Both the position numbers and the translations under genes were made by a program. Below, piece after piece: positions 59,716-64,000 of a stretch of 64,000 bases of DNA. The notes beneath the pieces are model-generated. The model saw only the letters and a list, made by a program, of their open reading frames with translations, was not told where the DNA came from and made no database searches. The DNA comes from Actinomadura darangshiensis (GTDB taxonomy: Bacteria > Actinomycetota > Actinomycetes > Streptosporangiales > Streptosporangiaceae): positions 22,619 to 86,618 of the forward strand of contig NZ_SMKY01000005.1 of NCBI RefSeq assembly GCF_004349235.1, written 5' to 3'. How positions within the stretch are numbered: the stretch's first letter is position 1; each line of letters begins with the position of its first letter.

Positions 59716-61293
59716 TCAGCCGGCCTCGTAGCCGGCGTGGAGGAGGCAGTAGGTGACGGCCTCCTCCAGGGCCTGCCAGGACGCGGCGATGACGTTGTCC
59801 TCGACGCCGACCGTCCCCCATTCGCGCTCGCCGTCGCTGGACTCGATCAGCACCCGGGTCCGCGCGTCGGTGCCGTGCGCGCCCTCCAGGATGCGGACCT
59901 TGTAGTCGACCAGCTCCAGCCGCGCCAGCTCCGGGTACAGCCGGCCGAGCGCGATGCGCAGCGCGTTGTCCAGCGCGTTGACGGGGCCGTTGCCCTCGCC
60001 GGTGGCGATGATCCGCTCGCCCTTGGCGTGCAGCTTGACGGTGGCCTCGCTGACCATGGACCCGTCCGGGCGGCGCTCCACGATCGACCGCCACGACTCG
60101 ACCTCGAAGTGCCGCTGCCGGACGCCGGTCAGCTCCTCGCGCAGCAGCAGCTCGAACGAGGCGTCCGCGGCCTCGAAGGTGTAGCCGGTGGACTCCAGGT
60201 CCTTGACCTTGCCCACGACGGCCTTGGCCTTCTCGCCGGACAGGTCGTAGCCGAGCTCGCGGCCCTTCAGCTCGACGGACGCGCGCCCGGCCATGCTGGA
60301 CACCAGCATCCGCATGTCGTTGCCGACGGCGGCCGGGTCGATGTGCTGGTACAGGTCCGGGTCGATCTTGACGGCGGAGGCGTGCAGGCCCGCCTTGTGC
60401 GCGAACGCCGACACGCCCACGTACGGCTGCTGCGAGCCGGGCGCGACGTTGGTGACCTCGGAGACGGCGTGCGCGATGCGGGTCATCTCGGCGAGCTGCC
60501 CGTCCGACACGAGGTTCATCCCGCGCTTGAGCTGCAGGTTCCCGACGACGGTGAACAGGTTGGCGTTGCCGCTGCGCTCGCCGTACCCGTTCGCGCAGCC
60601 CTGGACGTGGGTGGCGCCCGCCTTCACCGCGGCGAGCGTGTTCGCGACCGCGCAGCCGGAGTCGTCGTGGCAGTGGATGCCGACCCGGACCCCGTACCCG
60701 ACGACCTCGTGGACGACGTCGGCGAGCTCGTCCGGCAGCATGCCGCCGTTGGTGTCGCAGAGCGCGACGACGTCCGCGCCGGCCTCGGCGGCGGTGCGGA
60801 CGGCCTCCAGCGCGTAGGCGCGGTTGGCCTTGTGGCCGTCGAAGAAGTGCTCGGCGTCCAGGAAGACTCGTTGGCCCTCCGCACGCAGGTGGGAGACCGT
60901 GTCGCGGATCATCGCGAGGTTCTCCTCCAGGGTGGTGCGGAGGGCCAGCTCGACGTGCCTGTCGTGGCTCTTGGCGACCAAGGTCACGACGGACGCGCCG
61001 GAGTCGCGCAGGGCGGCGACCTGGGGGTCGTCGGCCGCCTTCACCCCGGCCCGGCGGGTCGCGCCGAACGCGGTGAGCCGCGCGTGCCTCAGGTCGAGCT
61101 CTGTTCGAGCCCGCCTGAAGAACTCCGTGTCCTTGGGGTTGGCGCCCGGCCAGCCGCCCTCGATGAAGCCGATGCCCAGGTCGTCCAGGTGCCGCGCGAC
61201 GGCGAGCTTGTCGGCCACGGAGAGGTTCAGCCCCTCCTGCTGCGAGCCGTCGCGCAGGGTGGTGTCGTAGACGTGGAATGCGTCGCCTTGCAT
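59716..61293 (-). CDS. cimA: (R)-citramalate synthase
   Basis: CimA condenses pyruvate and acetyl-CoA to citramalate, a threonine-independent route to 2-oxobutyrate and isoleucine. The start ATG 61293 gives 525 residues: VYDTTLRDGSQQEGLNLS with the metal Asp, IEGGWPGANPKD, the metal site GIHCHDDSGCAVAN (H-x-H-like) and GYGERSGNANL, followed by the regulatory LeuA-dimer domain from about 400. The long form with GGWPGANPKD distinguishes it from 2-isopropylmalate synthase. It is preceded by a leader peptide and terminator, indicating attenuation by branched-chain amino acid supply. Confidence 0.93.
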   Translation of the reverse strand: MQGDAFHVYDTTLRDGSQQEGLNLSVADKLAVARHLDDLGIGFIEGGWPGANPKDTEFFRRARTELDLRHARLTAFGATRRAGVKAADDPQVAALRDSGASVVTLVAKSHDRHVELALRTTLEENLAMIRDTVSHLRAEGQRVFLDAEHFFDGHKANRAYALEAVRTAAEAGADVVALCDTNGGMLPDELADVVHEVVGYGVRVGIHCHDDSGCAVANTLAAVKAGATHVQGCANGYGERSGNANLFTVVGNLQLKRGMNLVSDGQLAEMTRIAHAVSEVTNVAPGSQQPYVGVSAFAHKAGLHASAVKIDPDLYQHIDPAAVGNDMRMLVSSMAGRASVELKGRELGYDLSGEKAKAVVGKVKDLESTGYTFEAADASFELLLREELTGVRQRHFEVESWRSIVERRPDGSMVSEATVKLHAKGERIIATGEGNGPVNALDNALRIALGRLYPELARLELVDYKVRILEGAHGTDARTRVLIESSDGEREWGTVGVEDNVIAASWQALEEAVTYCLLHAGYEAG

Positions 61294-61328
61294 GTGAGGA
61301 ACCCCCAAAGGGATCTGCGCCAGGGCAC

Positions 61329-61358
61329 AAAAAAGACCCCTCACGGACGTGAGAGGTC
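61329..61358 (-). terminator. attenuator terminator in the cimA leader
   Basis: On the minus strand the arm GACCTCTCAC (61349-61358) pairs with GTGAGGGGTC (61335-61344) around loop GTCC, followed by six T (61329-61334). It is a classical intrinsic terminator lying 36 bp before the cimA start, downstream of the leader peptide. Confidence 0.88.
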
Positions 61359-61359
61359 T

Positions 61360-61397
61360 GCGCGCCGGCGATGTCCCGTTAGCTGCTGCCGGCGCGC
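61360..61397 (-). promoter_or_regulatory. pause/antiterminator hairpin overlapping the leader peptide gene
   Basis: Arms GCGCGCCGGC (61388-61397 on the minus strand) and GCCGGCGCGC (61360-61369) are perfect 10-bp complements. The first arm overlaps the last codons of the leader peptide, so a ribosome stalled earlier at Leu-Val-Ile-Ile would leave it free, while one reaching the stop covers it. This fits an attenuation switch with the terminator next to it; the exact alternative pairing has not been computed. Confidence 0.6.
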
Positions 61398-61426
61398 CAG
61401 CCGATAATCACGAGGCTGTGGCGCAT
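61379..61426 (-). CDS. cimA leader peptide, branched-chain residue-rich
   Basis: A 15-codon frame, MRHSLVIIGWRAGSS, lies 86 bp upstream of cimA on the same strand. An in-frame ATG at 61447 would give 22 residues. The run Leu-Val-Ile-Ile in so short a peptide, followed by two hairpins of which the second is an intrinsic terminator, is the textbook arrangement of a branched-chain amino acid attenuator. No strong ribosome-binding site is seen before either ATG. Confidence 0.8.
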   Translation of the reverse strand: MRHSLVIIGWRAGSS

Positions 61427-61533
61427 GATGCGGCCAGTCTGCCACATGGTTCGCGGACTTGGGACATGCATCTCGGATGGTGAGACGCCATGGCCCCGGC
61501 GGACGTCCTCGCCGGGGCCCGCGAACGCCCAGG

Positions 61534-62637
61534 TCAGACGATCTTGTGGACCCATCCGTACGGGTCGGGACGGGTGCCGTACTGGATGCCGACCAGCTCC
61601 TGGCGCAGCCGCATCGACACCTCGCCGGGCTCGCCGTCCCCGATCGTCCACTCGCGGTCGCGGCCCTTGACCCGGCCGACCGGGCTGATGATCGCGGCGG
61701 TGCCGCAGCCGAACACCTCGGTCAGCTCGCCGGACCGGCAGCCGGCCTCCCACTCGTCGATGCTGATCTTGCCCTCCTCGGTGGGGATGCCGAGGTCGGG
61801 CGCCAGCTCGAGCATCGAGTCGCGGGTGATGCCGGCGAGCAGCGTCCCGGTGAGCGCCGGGGTGAGCAGCCGCGCCCGCGCACCGGACCCGTAGACGAAC
61901 ATGAGGTTCATCGAGCCGACCTCCTCGACCCAGCGGTGCTCCACCGCGTCGAGCCAGACGACCTGGTCGCAGCCCTGCGCGACGGCCTCGGCCTGGCCGG
62001 CGAAGGAGGCGGCGTAGTTCCCGCCGAACTTGGCCTCGCCGGTGCCGCCGGGCGCCGCGCGGGTGTAGTCCTGCGACAGCCACACCGAGACGGGCTTGAT
62101 GCCGCGCGGGTAGTAGAGGCCGGACGGGGACGCGATGACCATGAACAGGAACTCGTTCGCCGGGCTGTTGACGCCCAGCGCGCGGGTCGTGGCGAACATG
62201 AACGGCCGCAGGTAGAGGCTGTGCCCCTCGGCGTCGGGGACCCAGTCCTTGTCGGTGCCGACGAGCAGCTCGACGGCGTCGACGAACAGCTGCTCGGGGA
62301 TCTCCGGCATCGCCATCCGGTGCGCGGACCGGTTCATCCGGGCCGCGTTCATGTACGGCCGGAACGTGACGACCGAGCCGTCCGGCTGCTTGTAGGCCTT
62401 GAGTCCCTCGAAGAGCTCCTGGGCGTAGTGGAACACCTGCGAGGCCGGGTCCATCGGGATCGGCCCGTACGGCTGGAGTCTCGCGTCGTGCCAGCCGCGC
62501 TCCGCCGAGTACCTGATCGTGATCATGTGATCGGTGAAGTGCCGGCCGAAGCCGGGATCGGCCAGGATCCGCGCGCGTTCCGCGGCGGTCGCGGGCCGCT
62601 CGGTGCGCGTGATCTCGAAGTCCAGGGTGTCGCTCAT
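61534..62637 (-). CDS. ilvE: branched-chain amino acid aminotransferase
   Basis: IlvE carries out the last step of Leu, Ile and Val synthesis with pyridoxal phosphate. The start ATG 62637 (MSDTLDFEIT) gives 367 residues. The PLP lysine lies in EAKFGGNYAAS; other class IV blocks are VFHYAQELFEGLKAYK, RPFMFAT, LWLDAVEHRWVEEVGSMNL-like and EVFGCGTAAIISPVG. It belongs to the long bacterial BCAT group. It lies between leuB and the cimA leader on the same strand. Confidence 0.95.
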   Translation of the reverse strand: MSDTLDFEITRTERPATAAERARILADPGFGRHFTDHMITIRYSAERGWHDARLQPYGPIPMDPASQVFHYAQELFEGLKAYKQPDGSVVTFRPYMNAARMNRSAHRMAMPEIPEQLFVDAVELLVGTDKDWVPDAEGHSLYLRPFMFATTRALGVNSPANEFLFMVIASPSGLYYPRGIKPVSVWLSQDYTRAAPGGTGEAKFGGNYAASFAGQAEAVAQGCDQVVWLDAVEHRWVEEVGSMNLMFVYGSGARARLLTPALTGTLLAGITRDSMLELAPDLGIPTEEGKISIDEWEAGCRSGELTEVFGCGTAAIISPVGRVKGRDREWTIGDGEPGEVSMRLRQELVGIQYGTRPDPYGWVHKIV

Positions 62638-62753
62638 CGCCGTTCGTCCTCTCGCGGATCGCCCAGGCGGCCCCATCGCCGCATCGGCTTCCTAGTCCCT
62701 ATTGTCGTACTTCGTCTAGACCTGCTCCTCACGCGCGCGGCGCATACGGAAAA

Positions 62754-62780
62754 CCGGGCGCGCCGCGAGGGCACGCCCGG
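62754..62780 (-). terminator. terminator downstream of leuB
   Basis: Arms CCGGGCGCGCC (62754-62764) and GGCACGCCCGG (62770-62780) pair over 11 bp with one mismatch or wobble and a 5-nt loop, 33 bp beyond the leuB stop. It separates leuB from ilvE, which should then have its own promoter. Confidence 0.75.
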
Positions 62781-62812
62781 AGTCTTCCCTGTCCTGGCAG
62801 AGAGGCGCGCCC

Positions 62813-63862
62813 CTAGCCGGATACTCGCTTGGCGATCGCGTCGCCGATCTGGGACGTGGACCGGGCGCCCAGCGCGGCGCGCTCGGCCAGGTCGTCCGAG
62901 ACGGCCTGCTCGACGCGGCGGGCGGCGTCGCCCTCGCCGATGTGGTCGAGCAGCATGGCGACGGACAGGACGGTGGCGGTCGGGTCGGCCTTGCCCTGCC
63001 CGGCGATGTCGGGGGCGCTGCCGTGCACCGGCTCGAACATCGACGGCGCGGTGCGGTCGGGGTTGACGTTCCCGGACGCGGCGAGCCCGATCCCGCCGGC
63101 GATCGCGGCGCCGATGTCGGTGATGATGTCGCCGAACAGGTTGTCGGTGACGATCACGTCGAACCGCTGCGGCCGGCTCACGAAGAACATCGTGGCCGCG
63201 TCCACGTGCACGTAGTCCGTCGTGACCTGCGGGTACTCCTGCCCGACCCGCTTCAGGACCCGCTGGTAGAGGTCACCGGCGAACGTGAGCACGTTGTCCT
63301 TGTGGACGAGCGTGAGCGACTTGCGGGGCCGCGACGCGGCGACTTCGAACGCGTACCGGACGACCCGCTCGACACCGAAGGCCGTGTTGACGCTCTCCTG
63401 CGTCGCGACCTCGTGCGGGGTGCCCTTGCGCAGGACACCGCCGACACCGGTGTACGGCCCCTCGGTGCCCTCCCGCACGACGACCATGTCGATGTCGTCC
63501 GTGGCCACCCCGGCGAGCGGGGTGTCGACGCCCGGGAACAGCTTCACCGGGCGCAGGTTGACGTAGTGGTCCAGCTCGAACCGGGCCCGCAGCAGCAGGC
63601 CGCGCTCCAGCGTCCCGCTCGGCACGCTGGGGTCGCCGACGGCGCCCAGCAGGATGACCTCCTGCTCGCGCAGCTCGTCCAGGACCGAGTCGGGCAGCGT
63701 CTCCCCCGTCCGGTGCCAGCGGGCGGCGCCCAGATCATAGGACGTCTGCTCGAACGTGAGGTCGCCGGACACGGCGTCGAGGACCTTCAGCCCCTCGGCG
63801 ACCACCTCGGGGCCGATCCCGTCACCCGGGATGACGGCCAGACGAATGCTGCGCGAAGCCAT
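62813..63862 (-). CDS. leuB: 3-isopropylmalate dehydrogenase
   Basis: LeuB oxidises and decarboxylates 3-isopropylmalate to 2-oxoisocaproate in leucine synthesis. The 349-residue protein matches the short, actinobacterial LeuB type: [15 protein letters not shown] at the start, [16 protein letters not shown], the Lys/Asp active-site block [32 protein letters not shown] and [20 protein letters not shown]. It is separated from ilvE by a terminator. Confidence 0.96.
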   Translation of the reverse strand: MASRSIRLAVIPGDGIGPEVVAEGLKVLDAVSGDLTFEQTSYDLGAARWHRTGETLPDSVLDELREQEVILLGAVGDPSVPSGTLERGLLLRARFELDHYVNLRPVKLFPGVDTPLAGVATDDIDMVVVREGTEGPYTGVGGVLRKGTPHEVATQESVNTAFGVERVVRYAFEVAASRPRKSLTLVHKDNVLTFAGDLYQRVLKRVGQEYPQVTTDYVHVDAATMFFVSRPQRFDVIVTDNLFGDIITDIGAAIAGGIGLAASGNVNPDRTAPSMFEPVHGSAPDIAGQGKADPTATVLSVAMLLDHIGEGDAARRVEQAVSDDLAERAALGARSTSQIGDAIAKRVSG

Positions 63863-63920
63863 GCGCGCACTCTACTGCAAACGTCTCATTGCTTGGGCTT
63901 CCGTCTCACACCCCGGACAT

Positions 63921-64000
63921 TCAACGCGCGAGCCCGCAATCACCGCACATCCCGCCACCAGGCACCCGGTAGTACAGGCAGCAGTTGTTCCGCACGAACC
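63921..64000 (-). CDS. C-terminal end of a FhuF-like (2Fe-2S) protein, 5' end outside window
   Basis: The last 80 bases encode, on the minus strand, the end of a protein: FVRNNCCLYYRVPGGGM, then CGDCGLAR and stop. The C-C ... C-x-x-C arrangement after a basic residue is the characteristic [2Fe-2S] site of the FhuF / siderophore-iron reductase C-terminal domain. The gene starts beyond the right edge. It lies upstream of leuB on the same strand with 58 bp between. Confidence 0.75.
   Translation of the reverse strand, partial: FVRNNCCLYYRVPGGGMCGDCGLAR

Overview
The window is about 64 kb of very GC-rich DNA with GTG/TTG starts, 4-bp ATGA/GTGA gene overlaps and purine-rich Shine-Dalgarno sites. 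Gene content (F420-type CofC, NdgR next to leuCD, MMPL transporter, a second-type nuo cluster, WYL, MarR, TetR, GntR/HutC and XRE regulators) points to a chromosomal segment of a filamentous actinomycete, probably of the Streptosporangiales/Thermomonosporaceae type. The taxon is an inference; no marker such as 16S rRNA is present.

Layout. 1-6.7 kb: end of a carboxymuconolactone decarboxylase-family gene, a beta-propeller lipoprotein, then a housekeeping block on the minus strand (plsC-gpsA, ddl) facing cofC and a cold-shock-like gene, and an HU gene behind a strong bidirectional terminator. 6.8-10.1 kb: leuD-leuC with the divergent IclR regulator ndgR. 10.2-17.6 kb: MerR regulator, a DUF202 pair, a dehydrogenase-RidA fusion, LysR, a SAM hydrolase, a complete polar amino acid ABC transporter and a Nudix hydrolase. 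17.7-19.9 kb: an alternative-oxidase-like diiron protein, a MarR regulator and a divergent epimerase-like SDR. 19.9-28.4 kb: a minus-strand run XRE-DUF3592-nuoA-(NuoB/D-like)-nuoHJKLMN, i.e. a complex I membrane arm without the NADH module. 28.5-42.1 kb: regulator/transporter and enzyme pairs (ArsR-MMPL, TetR-DHA2 efflux pump, phosphotransferase, LysR, DapF-like epimerase, aldo-keto reductase, PAP2 phosphatase, zinc alcohol dehydrogenase). 42.2-46.7 kb: a four-gene run with unusual codon use (Met/Pro heptad-repeat protein, PrsW-like membrane protein, small secreted protein, large surface protein). 46.8-50.6 kb: an Rpn-like nuclease, two identical tRNA-Glu genes and one tRNA-Gln, an alpha/beta hydrolase, DUF2461 and FAH-family genes. 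50.6-55.7 kb: an acidic-repeat CBM2-like membrane protein and a set of small accessory genes around a GntR regulator with clustered ACTAGT sites, including a truncated copy of one gene and a broken GntR gene. 56.1-59.7 kb: a membrane cNMP/cyclase-like protein, a WYL regulator, DinB, VOC and GNAT genes. 59.7-63.9 kb: branched-chain amino acid genes leuB, ilvE and cimA, the last behind a leader-peptide attenuator. The right edge holds the C-terminus of a FhuF-like protein.

How it fits together: leuCD/ndgR and leuB/ilvE/cimA are two parts of branched-chain amino acid synthesis, the first apparently under NdgR and the second under ribosome-mediated attenuation. Most regulators sit next to their probable targets, often with visible palindromic operators. 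The least explained parts are the 42.2-46.7 kb run, the orphan nuo cluster and the 50.6-55.7 kb accessory stretch.
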